Positions 14,136 to 22,465 of a stretch of 33,184 nucleotides of DNA are shown one piece after another. This DNA is from an uncultured bacterium (GTDB lineage Bacteria; Verrucomicrobiota; Kiritimatiellia; RFP12; UBA1067). The notes under the pieces are model-generated. The model was not told where the DNA came from, made no database searches, and saw only the letters and a program-made list of their open reading frames with translations. The stretch's first letter is position 1; each line of letters starts with the position of its first letter. Position numbers and translations under genes: made by a program. Location: positions 1 to 33,184 of the forward strand of contig CADCPA010000295.1 in NCBI GenBank assembly GCA_902803135.1, given 5' to 3'.

Positions 14136-15224
14136 ATGAATCTGAACCGCCGTCGCTTCCTGGCCGCATCCACCGCGTTCGCGGCGCTGTTCTGTCTGGC
14201 CGGATCGGGGGCGATTCCCGCGGCTGTCCAGTCGATGCTCGAGGAGCGCCTGCCGCTCTCGTTCTTCGCGACGCCGCGCGCCACGCGTGCGGCCAAGGTC
14301 TATCCCCTGGTGTCGATGATGAAGCGCCAGTACACGAAGAACATGTCCGTCAACGTCGAACAGGACGAGCTGGTCCTGTTGGAATTCTCGCCGGACAAGA
14401 AGGTCGTCAACGTCGCCTATCCCGTCGGTTCGTCGGGCGACTACCTGACGGGCTGGTTCAAGACCGAAGACGTCCTCGACCTCGGCCAGCTCAAGCTCAC
14501 GCCGCCAGTCGACTATGTCGCCCCGACGGGGACCGTGCGCCATTTCCTCTATCAGCCCCGTGCGACCGGTGCGCCGAACCTCGTCGGGTGCGCGCGCAAC
14601 ATGGACGGCGCGCTCAAATGTGGCGAACGCCGCGTGAAGAAGGGCGCCCGCGGGCGCGAGGAAGACATCTACACCCTGCTCTGCCTCCCGGCCGGCAATC
14701 GCACGCTGGGCGAGCACCAGCTCGCCGCCCGTCTGATCCTGGCGCGGGCGATTCCCGCATTCAAAGAGGAGAACTACCGCGCCCTCGTCGAGCAGATGGG
14801 AAGTGAATACGCCTTCCGTACCGGACGGTTCTGGGACAACAGCACGCACCCGATCGTGGTGAACAGCGGCAACGGCGGCTGCGCGGCGTTCGCGACCGAT
14901 TTCGCCGGCTACATCTTCGACGCGCACAACTTCAATTCCGGCGAGCGCTACGACGATCCGAACGAGATCCGCTCCGGCGACGTGCTCGCGCTCAAGGGAC
15001 ATTTCATCACCGTCGTCGAGCGCTATCCCGACGGACATCTCCTCACCTGGGACGGCAATTGCAACAGCTCGATTCGGCGCACGTCCGGAGCCTACTCGAT
15101 TGTCGACGGCAAGTTCCACGGCGCGGAGTTTCTCAACGGCTGGCACTATCTGACGAAAGAGCTGACGCCGGTTGGCGGCGAGAAAAACCGCAAGACCAAG
15201 ACCAAGTCGACGAAGAAGAAGTGA
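14136..15224 (+). CDS. Tat-exported NlpC/P60- or CHAP-like cysteine hydrolase (putative)
   Basis: A 362-residue protein with a twin-arginine signal (MNLNRRRFLAAS then a hydrophobic stretch to SGAIPA). Residues about 65-115 look like an SH3-type domain (SVNVEQDELVLLEF ... YLTGWFKTEDVLD). In the C-terminal third, GGCAAFATDFAGYIF (Cys about 249), SGDVLALKGHFITVVER (His about 289) and LLTWDGNC fit the Cys-His-polar order of NlpC/P60 or CHAP peptidoglycan amidases. The assignment is by motif order only; key spacing was not checked against a profile. The SD GAAAGGA lies upstream. Clustered with dapAB and LysM, so a cell-wall role is likely. Confidence 0.6.
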   Translation: MNLNRRRFLAASTAFAALFCLAGSGAIPAAVQSMLEERLPLSFFATPRATRAAKVYPLVSMMKRQYTKNMSVNVEQDELVLLEFSPDKKVVNVAYPVGSSGDYLTGWFKTEDVLDLGQLKLTPPVDYVAPTGTVRHFLYQPRATGAPNLVGCARNMDGALKCGERRVKKGARGREEDIYTLLCLPAGNRTLGEHQLAARLILARAIPAFKEENYRALVEQMGSEYAFRTGRFWDNSTHPIVVNSGNGGCAAFATDFAGYIFDAHNFNSGERYDDPNEIRSGDVLALKGHFITVVERYPDGHLLTWDGNCNSSIRRTSGAYSIVDGKFHGAEFLNGWHYLTKELTPVGGEKNRKTKTKSTKKK

Positions 15225-15261
15225 CTGGGCACGGCAATCCACAGCGCAGAGGAAATCAGAC

Positions 15262-17535
15262 ATGAAAACCAGAACAGTATTCCTCCCTTTCGCGTTCATC
15301 GGGACGTTGTGGGCGGCCGAGGTCGTGACGCCGGCCAACCCGCAGCCGGATCTTGTCATCGCCGAAGCAGTCCTGAAGGCCGCGGTCCCGGCAGATGCCG
15401 ACGACACGGAGCGGCTGCAGGCCGCACTCGACGAAGTCGGCCGGAAAGGCGGCGGCACGGTCTTTCTCCACCGCGGCAACTACACGATCACCCAGCCGAT
15501 CAACGTGCCGGTCGGCGTAACGCTGCGCGGCGACTGCGCCTTTCCGTCGATTGCCGGCAAATCGACGGTCATTCGCATCCGCGCCGGCCGCGGCGACGAA
15601 GACGGCACGGCCGCATTCACGCTGAATCCGGGTGCAGGCGTCATGGGCCTCGTCTTCTTCTATCCCGACCAGACGCTGGCCGATCCCCAGCCGTATCCGT
15701 GGACGGTTCGCACGGCCATCCATCCGCCGGTCGCGAACGACAACCAGACCGTCGACTCGTGTGTCTTCGTCAATTCCTGGAAGGCCATCTCGATCGGTCC
15801 GGAATGGAACGAACTGCACACGATCCGCAAGACGAACATCTGCGCGCTCAAGACCGGTCTCGCCATCGATTCCGTGACGGATATCGGCCGTGTCATCGAC
15901 ACCACCATCTCGCCGTTGCCCTGGCTGTGGTTCGGCAAGCAGGCGAAAGGAGCCCCGACGCCCGACGCCCTGGCCGGCTGGCTGTTGTCGCATGAAACGA
16001 CCGGCGTGGATTTCGGCCGGAGCGACTGGGAGTTCATGCGCGGCGTCGACGTGCGCAACTACAAGACCGGCATTCGCTTCCGCAAAGGCGTCAACGGCCT
16101 CTCAAACGCCGTCCTCGCCGGCAGCGCGTTCCAGATGTGCGAAACCGCGCTGGAGCTGGTCGAACTGAACGACGTCGGACTTGCCGTCTACGACACCTCC
16201 TTCAACGGGCGCGTGAAGAACGTCTCGTACGCACCGGACTTCAAGTCCGTCGTCCAGTTCTACAACTGTGCCTTCAAGGGGGCGCCTGAAACGAGCGGCC
16301 GCCATGTCATCGTGCGCGGCAAGCCGCCGGCGCGCCGGGTGGGCGGCATTCTGAAGGCCCGCCAGCCGCCGTGCCCGAAGGCGAAGGCTTTCTTCGACGT
16401 GAAGGACTACGGGGCTTCGTCCCGTGCCGAAGACAACACGGCCGCCTTCCAGAAGGCGCTCGACGCGGCGAAGGCCGGGGGCACGGTCTATGTGCCGGCG
16501 GGACGCTACCGCTTCCGCGGCAACCTCCGTGTGCCCTCGGGCGTCGAGCTGCGCGGCTGCACCGACGTGCCTCACCACACGTGCTCGGGCGGTTCCGTGC
16601 TCATGCCGTATCAGGGACGGAACGAAGAAGGCGGTACGCCGTTCATCAGTCTGGAGGCGAAATCCGGTCTGCGCGGTCTCGCGTTCTGGTATCCGGAACA
16701 GACGACGATCAACCCGTCGCCGTATCCGTGGACGGTGCGTTCGCTTGGCGTCGGGTGCTGGATTCGCGACGTGAACATCGGCAATGGCTGGCAGGGCGTG
16801 GACTTCGCGACACATCCCTCCGACGGCCATTTCATCACCTATCTCTCCGGCTGCTGCTGGCGTAAGGCGCTTTTCGTCGGCAAGGCGAAGACGGGCTATG
16901 TCGAAGACCTCCAGTTCAACCCCCACTATTCGCTCCGCCGGGCGCATCGTACGCCCGTGGCGCAGAATCCGCCGCCGCCGGAGGGCCAGCCGCCGGCCGC
17001 CGGCTGGGAGGCGGGCTATCTCCGCGACCATCTCGAAGGCTTCGTCTTCCGCGACTGTGCGGACGAGACGATTGTCGGCACGTTCCTCTACGCGGCGAAG
17101 GACGGCATTGCCTTCTACGGACAGAACCACGTGAAGCTGTACATCCACGGCACCGACACCGGTGCGCGCGGTCTCGTGCTCGACCAGAAGCCGGGCAGCA
17201 CGCTCGATGCCGTGCTGGCGCAGATCGTGCCGTGGGACCAGGGCGGGCATGACGAAAAGGCCGGCATCTGGACGGCGCCGACGGATCGCGGTGCGGCGAC
17301 GTTCCACGCCTCCCAGTTCTGGGCGGGTCCGAGGACGATGGTCCAGCGCGGCGAAGGCAGCCTCACGCTGGAGAGCCTCAATTCGCTGTCGGGCCCGATG
17401 GCCGTCTACGGTGGCAAGGTGTCCATTGACGGCGTCCGCTACGAGCGCAGACGGAATCAGTTTGTCGACGTCTACGGTGGTGCGGTCAAGGCCAACGAAA
17501 TCGACGTCCGAAAGGTCGAGAAGAAGGAAGACTGA
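15262..17535 (+). CDS. Secreted tandem right-handed beta-helix protein (Pectate_lyase_3 type)
   Basis: A 757-residue protein with a signal peptide ending near LWAAEV. Two homologous beta-helix units are visible. Unit A (about 40-330) opens DADDTERLQAALDEV.RKGGGTVFLHRGNYTI, and unit B (about 375-640) opens SSRAEDNTAAFQKALDA.KAGGTVYVPAGRYRF. Both then carry a VPxGVxLRGC/D segment and later the same heptapeptide PYPWTVR (about 143 and 486). This is the pattern of Pectate_lyase_3/glycosyl hydrolase family 28-like helices, so polysaccharide binding or cleavage is plausible. No lyase or GH28 catalytic signature was confirmed. It is followed one base later by panC. Confidence 0.8.
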   Translation: MKTRTVFLPFAFIGTLWAAEVVTPANPQPDLVIAEAVLKAAVPADADDTERLQAALDEVGRKGGGTVFLHRGNYTITQPINVPVGVTLRGDCAFPSIAGKSTVIRIRAGRGDEDGTAAFTLNPGAGVMGLVFFYPDQTLADPQPYPWTVRTAIHPPVANDNQTVDSCVFVNSWKAISIGPEWNELHTIRKTNICALKTGLAIDSVTDIGRVIDTTISPLPWLWFGKQAKGAPTPDALAGWLLSHETTGVDFGRSDWEFMRGVDVRNYKTGIRFRKGVNGLSNAVLAGSAFQMCETALELVELNDVGLAVYDTSFNGRVKNVSYAPDFKSVVQFYNCAFKGAPETSGRHVIVRGKPPARRVGGILKARQPPCPKAKAFFDVKDYGASSRAEDNTAAFQKALDAAKAGGTVYVPAGRYRFRGNLRVPSGVELRGCTDVPHHTCSGGSVLMPYQGRNEEGGTPFISLEAKSGLRGLAFWYPEQTTINPSPYPWTVRSLGVGCWIRDVNIGNGWQGVDFATHPSDGHFITYLSGCCWRKALFVGKAKTGYVEDLQFNPHYSLRRAHRTPVAQNPPPPEGQPPAAGWEAGYLRDHLEGFVFRDCADETIVGTFLYAAKDGIAFYGQNHVKLYIHGTDTGARGLVLDQKPGSTLDAVLAQIVPWDQGGHDEKAGIWTAPTDRGAATFHASQFWAGPRTMVQRGEGSLTLESLNSLSGPMAVYGGKVSIDGVRYERRRNQFVDVYGGAVKANEIDVRKVEKKED

Positions 17536-17536
17536 A

Positions 17537-18382
17537 ATGAAGACGTTCACCGAACCGAAGAAACTGCAAAAATGGTGCGCGGCCCGTCGGATGGAGGGCA
17601 AGAAGATCGCTCTCGTGCCGACGATGGGCTATCTGCATGAAGGGCATCTCTCGCTGATCGAGGCGGCGAAGGCGAAAGGGGCGGATGAAATCGTCGTCAG
17701 CGTGTTCGTGAATCCGGTGCAGTTCGGTCCGAACGAAGACTACGACAAGTACCCGCGCGATGAAAAGGCCGACCTGTCCAAGTGCCGCAAGGCGGGCGCG
17801 ACGGCGATCTTCTTCCCGACGCCGGCCAACATGTATCTCGAGTCCCATTCCGTCTATGTGAACGAAGAGACGCTCTCGGCCGGCCTCTGCGGCGCGCGCC
17901 GTCCCGGACACTTTCGCGGCGTGTGCACGGTTGTCGCCAAGCTCTTCAACCTCGTCCATCCGCACTTCGCCGTGTTCGGTCAGAAGGACTACCAGCAGGA
18001 GACGATCATCCGCCGCATGGTGCGCGACCTCAACTTCGATCTCGACATCGTCGTGGCGCCGATCGTGCGTGAACCGACCGGGCTTGCCCTCAGTTCGCGC
18101 AACACCTATCTCTCCGCCGAAGAGAAGAACCGCGCCCTGGCGCTTTCGCAGGCCCTCTTCGCCGCGCAGGCGGATGTCACGGCGAAGAAGACGATTCCGT
18201 GGAAGGGCTATCAGACGAAGATCGTGAAGAAACTCGAAGCGGCCGGCTTGAAGGTCGACTACGTCGAAGCCGTCGACGGCGAAACCCTTGAGCCCGCAAA
18301 GACGCTCAAGCCGGGCATCGCCATTCTCCTTGCGGTCTATTGCGGCAAGACGCGCCTCATCGACAACGCGGTCATGCGATGA
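17537..18382 (+). CDS. panC: Pantothenate synthetase PanC
   Basis: A 281-residue ligase that joins pantoate and beta-alanine with ATP to make pantothenate (CoA precursor). Motifs are PTMGYLHEGHLSL (HIGH-type nucleotide site, about 27-39), VFVNPVQFGPNEDYDKYPR, RPGHFRGVCTVVAKLFN, FGQKDYQQ (about 146-153) and PTGLALSSRNTYLS carrying the KMSKS-equivalent. Length is normal. The gene starts one base after the previous stop and its own stop overlaps the next ATG (ATGA), so it is part of a tight operon. panB and panD are not in the window. Confidence 0.97.
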   Translation: MKTFTEPKKLQKWCAARRMEGKKIALVPTMGYLHEGHLSLIEAAKAKGADEIVVSVFVNPVQFGPNEDYDKYPRDEKADLSKCRKAGATAIFFPTPANMYLESHSVYVNEETLSAGLCGARRPGHFRGVCTVVAKLFNLVHPHFAVFGQKDYQQETIIRRMVRDLNFDLDIVVAPIVREPTGLALSSRNTYLSAEEKNRALALSQALFAAQADVTAKKTIPWKGYQTKIVKKLEAAGLKVDYVEAVDGETLEPAKTLKPGIAILLAVYCGKTRLIDNAVMR

Positions 18383-19113
18383 TCGATTTCTCGAACGGAG
18401 AGTGGAAAGAGGCCTATCGTCTCGTGAAGGAGGCCGCGGCGCGCCCGGGCGACGAGTCGGCGCGCGCCGCCGCCTTCGATTTCCTGCGTACGGCGGAATC
18501 GAAACGGCTGCTCGCCCTTGCCCATCTGCTCCAGCCCGGGGCGACGACGCGGTCCATTCAGGCCGCGCTCGTGCCGCTGGAACGCGTCGACAAGCGCGCC
18601 AAGATCACGGACGCGGAAATGGGCATCCGCACGACGGACGGGCCCGGGCATGTGGACAAGGCGCCGTTCGTCGTCGTCGCGGACAACGTGCGCAGCGCGT
18701 TCAACATGGGCGGCATTTTCCGCACGGCCGATTTCTTCGGCGCCGAACGTCTCGTCCTCTGCGGCTATTCGCCGACGCCCGAGAATCCGCAGGTCAAAAA
18801 GACGGCTCTGGGCGCCGACGAGTCGACGCCCTGGGCGCAGGTCGGAGATGTGCGCGATGCAATCGACCGTCTCCGCGCGGAAGGGCGCCGCATCTATGCG
18901 CTCGAGACCGTCGACGGCGCAACGGACATCGCGCAGGCGAAACTTGTCTTTCCATGTGCCGTGCTGCTCGGCAACGAGCGCTTCGGCCTGGATCCCGACG
19001 TCGTCGCGCGGACGGACGAAGTGCTTGAAATCCGCTCGCACGGGTTGAAGAATTCGCTCAATGTCGTCAGCGCTTTCGCCGTGGCGGGCGCGTTCTTCCG
19101 CCGAGACGTCTAA
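18379..19113 (+). CDS. SpoU/TrmH-family RNA 2'-O-methyltransferase
   Basis: A 244-residue SPOUT enzyme. The three SPOUT motifs are present: NVRSAFNMGGIFRTAD (motif 1, AdoMet/RNA contact Arg; about 110-125), AVLLGNERFGL (motif 2, about 194) and EIRSHGLKNSLNVVSAFAVA (motif 3, about 218-237), forming the trefoil-knot cofactor site. An N-terminal helical region of about 85 residues replaces the RNA-binding domain of the longer RlmB type. Target (tRNA or rRNA) cannot be told from sequence. It overlaps panC by four bases (ATGA). Confidence 0.9.
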   Translation: MIDFSNGEWKEAYRLVKEAAARPGDESARAAAFDFLRTAESKRLLALAHLLQPGATTRSIQAALVPLERVDKRAKITDAEMGIRTTDGPGHVDKAPFVVVADNVRSAFNMGGIFRTADFFGAERLVLCGYSPTPENPQVKKTALGADESTPWAQVGDVRDAIDRLRAEGRRIYALETVDGATDIAQAKLVFPCAVLLGNERFGLDPDVVARTDEVLEIRSHGLKNSLNVVSAFAVAGAFFRRDV

Positions 19114-19131
19114 TTCCGACCGGGAGCATCT

Positions 19132-20070
19132 GTGGCTGAATCGCCTGTCATTTCCATCATCATCCCGACGTACAACCGCGCGTCGACGGTCTGCGGCTGC
19201 GTGGCGTCCGTACTCGCGGCAGACGGTCCCCCGCGCGAAGTGATCGTCGTGGACGACTGTTCGCCTGACGAAACGGGCACGCAGCTCGCTGCGCGCTTCG
19301 GCGGCGATCCGCGCGTCGTCTGCCTGCGGAACGAACGGAATTCGTTCCAGGCCGTTTCGCGCAACAACGGCGCCCGTCGCGCGAAGGGCGACTATCTGTT
19401 CTTCCTCGACGACGACAACCTCGTCGACAAAGACATCTTCATCGAACTGCTGGCGTGCGTGAAACGCCATCCGGAGGCCGGTCTCGTCGCGCCGCTTTCG
19501 GTGCATCGGCGTCCGGGCAAGCACGAACTCGTCTGGACGCTCGGAAGCGACTTCAGCCGCTGGACCTCGCGGCCGCGCGATACGCGTGCGAATCTGCCGT
19601 TTGCCGAACTTCCCGACGAACCCCTCGACTACCCGACGACCTACTCGCCCAATGCCTTTCTTGTGCCGCGCCGCGTCTACGAGGAACTCGGCGGCATGGA
19701 CGAGCGCTACGTGCAGATCTTCGAGGAGAGCGACTTCGGCTGGCGGGTCGGTGAGAGCGGACGGACGGCCTGGATCGCCGCGCGGGCCCGCACGTTCCAT
19801 CTCGGTTTTCTTGAACCCGGTTGCGTGCCGGAGCTGCGGCAGCTCGGTGTGGAGAAGCCGTACCGTACCTATTGCTTCGCCCGCAACCGCCTCCGCTTCG
19901 CGCGGCGGCATTTCAACGTGCTGCAGCTCCTCTCCGTCGCTCTGGTCTTCGCGCCGCTGTCGATCGGCTACTATGGTCTCGTCGCCCTGCGGAACCGGCG
20001 TCCCGACATTGCGCGGGCATATGCCAAGGGGACGATCGCGGGCATCCTCGGGCTTGAATCGCATTCCTGA
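19132..20070 (+). CDS. Family 2 glycosyltransferase
   Basis: A 312-residue GT-A fold enzyme starting at GTG behind GGGAG. Signatures are VISIIIPTYNRASTV at the N-terminus, VIVVDDCSPDET (about 35-47, nucleotide-sugar Asp), NNGARRAKGDYLFFLDDDNLVD (metal-binding DDD, about 92), and an EESDFGWRVGESG segment (catalytic-base region, about 200). A hydrophobic helix near the C-terminus (LLSVALVFAPLSIGYYGLVAL) suggests membrane attachment. Likely adds a sugar to surface polysaccharide or lipid; the nearby rfbC (dTDP-rhamnose pathway) hints at a rhamnosyl-type transfer, which is inference only. Confidence 0.88.
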   Translation: MAESPVISIIIPTYNRASTVCGCVASVLAADGPPREVIVVDDCSPDETGTQLAARFGGDPRVVCLRNERNSFQAVSRNNGARRAKGDYLFFLDDDNLVDKDIFIELLACVKRHPEAGLVAPLSVHRRPGKHELVWTLGSDFSRWTSRPRDTRANLPFAELPDEPLDYPTTYSPNAFLVPRRVYEELGGMDERYVQIFEESDFGWRVGESGRTAWIAARARTFHLGFLEPGCVPELRQLGVEKPYRTYCFARNRLRFARRHFNVLQLLSVALVFAPLSIGYYGLVALRNRRPDIARAYAKGTIAGILGLESHS

Positions 20071-20083
20071 ATTTTGCTATAAT
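20054..20083 (+). promoter_or_regulatory. rfbC promoter
   Basis: TTGAAT (20054-20059), an 18-nt spacer and TATAAT (20078-20083) preceded by TGC (extended -10). The rfbC ATG is at 20092, eight bases after the box, without a Shine-Dalgarno: a leaderless or near-leaderless transcript is predicted. The -35 lies inside the end of the preceding glycosyltransferase gene. Confidence 0.7.
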
Positions 20084-20091
20084 CTTCCGAG

Positions 20092-20640
20092 ATGAAGGTC
20101 ATTGAAACAGACATTCCCGGTGCGCTGATCGTCGAGCCCGACATCCATCGCGACGCACGCGGGTACTTTATCGAAACATACAACGAGGCCCGCTACCGCG
20201 AAGCCGGCATCGACGTCACCTTCGTGCAGGACAATGAAAGCCTTTCGCAGAAGGGCGTTTTGCGCGGACTCCACTGGCAGGCCGCGCCCTGGACGCAGGC
20301 GAAGCTCGTACGCGTCATTCGCGGTGCCGTGTGGGATGTCGCCGTCGACATCCGCCGCGGTTCGCCGACCTACGGCCGACACGTCGCCGTGACGCTCAGC
20401 GGCGAGAACGGACGCCAGTTCTATGTGCCGCGCGGATTTGCGCATGGTTTCCTCGTGCTGGAGAACGACACGCTGTTTTCCTACAAGTGCGACAGCCTCT
20501 ACCATCCCGAATCCGAACGCGGCATGCAGTTCGACGATCCGCAGTTGGCGATTCCCTGGCCGGTCCTCGACGTGCCGCGGATCCTCTCGCCGAAGGACAC
20601 GCGCCATCCGTCCTTTGCCGCCATCGAGCCCTGGGCGTAA
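20092..20640 (+). CDS. rfbC: dTDP-4-dehydrorhamnose 3,5-epimerase RfbC/RmlC
   Basis: A 182-residue cupin-fold epimerase converting dTDP-4-keto-6-deoxyglucose to dTDP-4-keto-rhamnose, a precursor of surface polysaccharides. Motifs are HRDARGYFIETYNE, SQKGVLRGLHWQ with catalytic His61, KLVRVIRGAVWDVAVDIR, FYVPRGFAHGFLVL and SYKCDSLYHPESERG. Length is standard. rfbA, rfbB and rfbD are not adjacent. Its own promoter and lack of a ribosome site set it apart from the upstream operon. Confidence 0.96.
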   Translation: MKVIETDIPGALIVEPDIHRDARGYFIETYNEARYREAGIDVTFVQDNESLSQKGVLRGLHWQAAPWTQAKLVRVIRGAVWDVAVDIRRGSPTYGRHVAVTLSGENGRQFYVPRGFAHGFLVLENDTLFSYKCDSLYHPESERGMQFDDPQLAIPWPVLDVPRILSPKDTRHPSFAAIEPWA

Positions 20641-20653
20641 GCGTCGCGGCATC

Positions 20654-20682
20654 TGTACAGAGTCCGCCTTCTGTGCTATACT
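20654..20682 (+). promoter_or_regulatory. Promoter of the SMP-30-like gene
   Basis: TGTACA (20654-20659), 17-nt spacer, TATACT (20677-20682) preceded by TGC (extended -10). A 25-nt leader with AGGAAAGGAA precedes ATG 20708. Confidence 0.65.
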
Positions 20683-20707
20683 TTCAACTGAGGAAAGGAA
20701 CCTGAAA

Positions 20708-21637
20708 ATGAAAATTCTTGCTCTTACGGTTTTGGCGACGGGGCTTGCGTGCGCCGCGACTCTCCAGATGCCGCCGACATGTACGCAGCCGGACGGCATG
20801 GCGATCGATCCCAGCGGGCGTCTCGTGATTGCCGCGCCGAACAACAACCACAAGCAGCCCGGCGCGATCTTCCGTCTCTCCGAGCCGGGGCAGACGCCGG
20901 TGAAGTGGTTCGACGTGCCGGCCTACGCCGAGAGCGGGTTCGCGGCGCCGATGGGCATCTGCTTCGGTCCGGACGGCGAGCTCTACATCTGCGACAACCA
21001 GAAGGCCGGTTCCGCGCGTCTCCTGCGCCTCACGTTCAAGGACGACAAGGTCGCCACGTGCGAAACAGTCGCCGCGGGCCTCGAGAACGCCAACGGCGTG
21101 AAGTACTACAAGGGCAAGCTCTACATGACGTCGGCGTTTCTTCGCAAGATTCCCGCGGAAAACAACGCACTGACGAGCGGCGTCTACATGTTCGACGCGA
21201 AAGACCGCAACGTACGTGTCACGAACACGGCGGCGGATCCGCAGCTCATCTTTACGGATGTCACGACCGGCAACGTCCAAGTCGGCTGCAACGGCATCGC
21301 CTTCAACTCGAAGGGCGAGCTCTTCGTCGGCAACTACGGCGCGAGCACCGTGTGGAAGTTGACGCTCGGCGACGACGGCAAGATCGCGAAGAAGGACCTC
21401 TTCGTCAAGTCCGACGCGGGCGTAAAGACGCCGGACGGCCTCTGCGTGGATGAAGACGACAACCTCTACATTGCCGACATGCACGGCGGTCAGGCTGTGC
21501 GCGTCACGCCGGCGGGCAAGGTCGAAATCCTGAAGAAGGGCGGTTTCAAGGCGCCGAGCGAGCCCGGCGTGTGGCGCGGCAACTTCTATATCTCCAACTG
21601 GGGCGGCACGACGGTCGAGGAGACGAAGCTGCCCTGA
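20708..21637 (+). CDS. Exported SMP-30/gluconolactonase-like beta-propeller protein
   Basis: A 309-residue protein with a signal peptide (MKILALTVLATGLACA). Repeated blade motifs are visible: PDGMAIDPSGRLVIA, MGICFGPDGELYICDN, NGVKYYKGKLYMT, CNGIAFNSKGELFVGNYG and PDGLCVDEDDNLYIADM, giving a five- to six-bladed NHL/SMP-30-type propeller. Family members hydrolyse sugar lactones or serve as binding scaffolds; the metal-ligand residues were not verified. Its stop shares one base with the tatD start (TGATG), so the two are probably co-transcribed. Confidence 0.82.
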   Translation: MKILALTVLATGLACAATLQMPPTCTQPDGMAIDPSGRLVIAAPNNNHKQPGAIFRLSEPGQTPVKWFDVPAYAESGFAAPMGICFGPDGELYICDNQKAGSARLLRLTFKDDKVATCETVAAGLENANGVKYYKGKLYMTSAFLRKIPAENNALTSGVYMFDAKDRNVRVTNTAADPQLIFTDVTTGNVQVGCNGIAFNSKGELFVGNYGASTVWKLTLGDDGKIAKKDLFVKSDAGVKTPDGLCVDEDDNLYIADMHGGQAVRVTPAGKVEILKKGGFKAPSEPGVWRGNFYISNWGGTTVEETKLP

Positions 21638-22455
21638 TGGAGTTCTACGATACGCACGCGCATTTCGGCGCGGACGATGACGTCGATGCGATCATCGCCC
21701 GCGCAACCGCGGCCGGGGTAACCCGCGTGTTGGCCGTGGGCGGAGATGACGCGCTCAACACGAACGCGCTGCGCACCCCCGGGGGCGTGGCGCTTGGTTT
21801 TGACCGGGATCAGGCCGGGCGGGCGGCCGACTTGCTGCCGACGCTGCCCGCGCTTCTGGATGCCCATGCGGCGCGGGTTGCCGCAATCGGCGAAATCGGT
21901 CTCGACGCCCACTACCGGCCCGACACGCTGAAGGCGCAGTGCGAGCTCTTGGCTGCACAGCTGGCTCTCGCGGACGCCCGTCGGCTGCCGGTCGTCATCC
22001 ACACGCGCGAGGCAGACGACGCCACGCTCGGCGTGCTCGACGAAGTGCCGTGGCACCACGGGGACCGCCTCCGCGGCATCATCCATTCGTATACGGGCGC
22101 GCCGCGCTTTGCAGGCCAGTTGCTCGACCGCGGCTTCATGGTGTCTTTTTCCGGCATCGCGACGTTCAAGAGCGCCGAGGAGGTGCGTGCCTCCGCGCGC
22201 TACGTGCCCGACGACCGCATTCTCGTCGAGACGGATTCGCCGTACCTGGCCCCTGTGCCGTTCCGGGGGCGTTCGTGCGAGCCGGCCTTTGTCGTGCACA
22301 CGGCGCGGCGACTCGCCGAGGAGCGGCAGACGCCGCTGGAGATTTTCGCCGCGCTGACGACCGCCAACGCGCTCGAGATGCTGGGCGGGCGCAAGCCGTC
22401 CCGATCTGCGCCGGACGAGGGGATTGCTTGTCCGCCTCCCGGGCTTTTGGTATAA
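21637..22455 (+). CDS. tatD: TatD-family metal-dependent hydrolase
   Basis: A 272-residue TIM-barrel deoxyribonuclase-family protein. Metal and active-site motifs are DTHAHF (residues 5-10), GEIGLDAHY (about 88), PVVIHTREA (about 122), IIHSYTG (about 148) and ETDSPYLAPVPFRG (about 200-213). TatD proteins act as 3'-5' exonucleases in DNA repair/turnover. The start at 21637 overlaps the preceding stop. The sequence is intact and of normal length. Its TAA stop (22453-22455) is embedded in the -10 box of the next gene. Confidence 0.94.
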   Translation: MEFYDTHAHFGADDDVDAIIARATAAGVTRVLAVGGDDALNTNALRTPGGVALGFDRDQAGRAADLLPTLPALLDAHAARVAAIGEIGLDAHYRPDTLKAQCELLAAQLALADARRLPVVIHTREADDATLGVLDEVPWHHGDRLRGIIHSYTGAPRFAGQLLDRGFMVSFSGIATFKSAEEVRASARYVPDDRILVETDSPYLAPVPFRGRSCEPAFVVHTARRLAEERQTPLEIFAALTTANALEMLGGRKPSRSAPDEGIACPPPGLLV

Positions 22456-22456
22456 T
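22428..22456 (+). promoter_or_regulatory. Promoter of the double glycosyltransferase
   Basis: TTGTCC (22428-22433), exactly 17 nt, then TATAAT (22451-22456). ATG 22466 lies nine bases after the box and no Shine-Dalgarno is seen, again predicting a leaderless or near-leaderless mRNA. The box overlaps the tatD stop codon. Confidence 0.7.
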
Positions 22457-22465
22457 ACCGAACCG

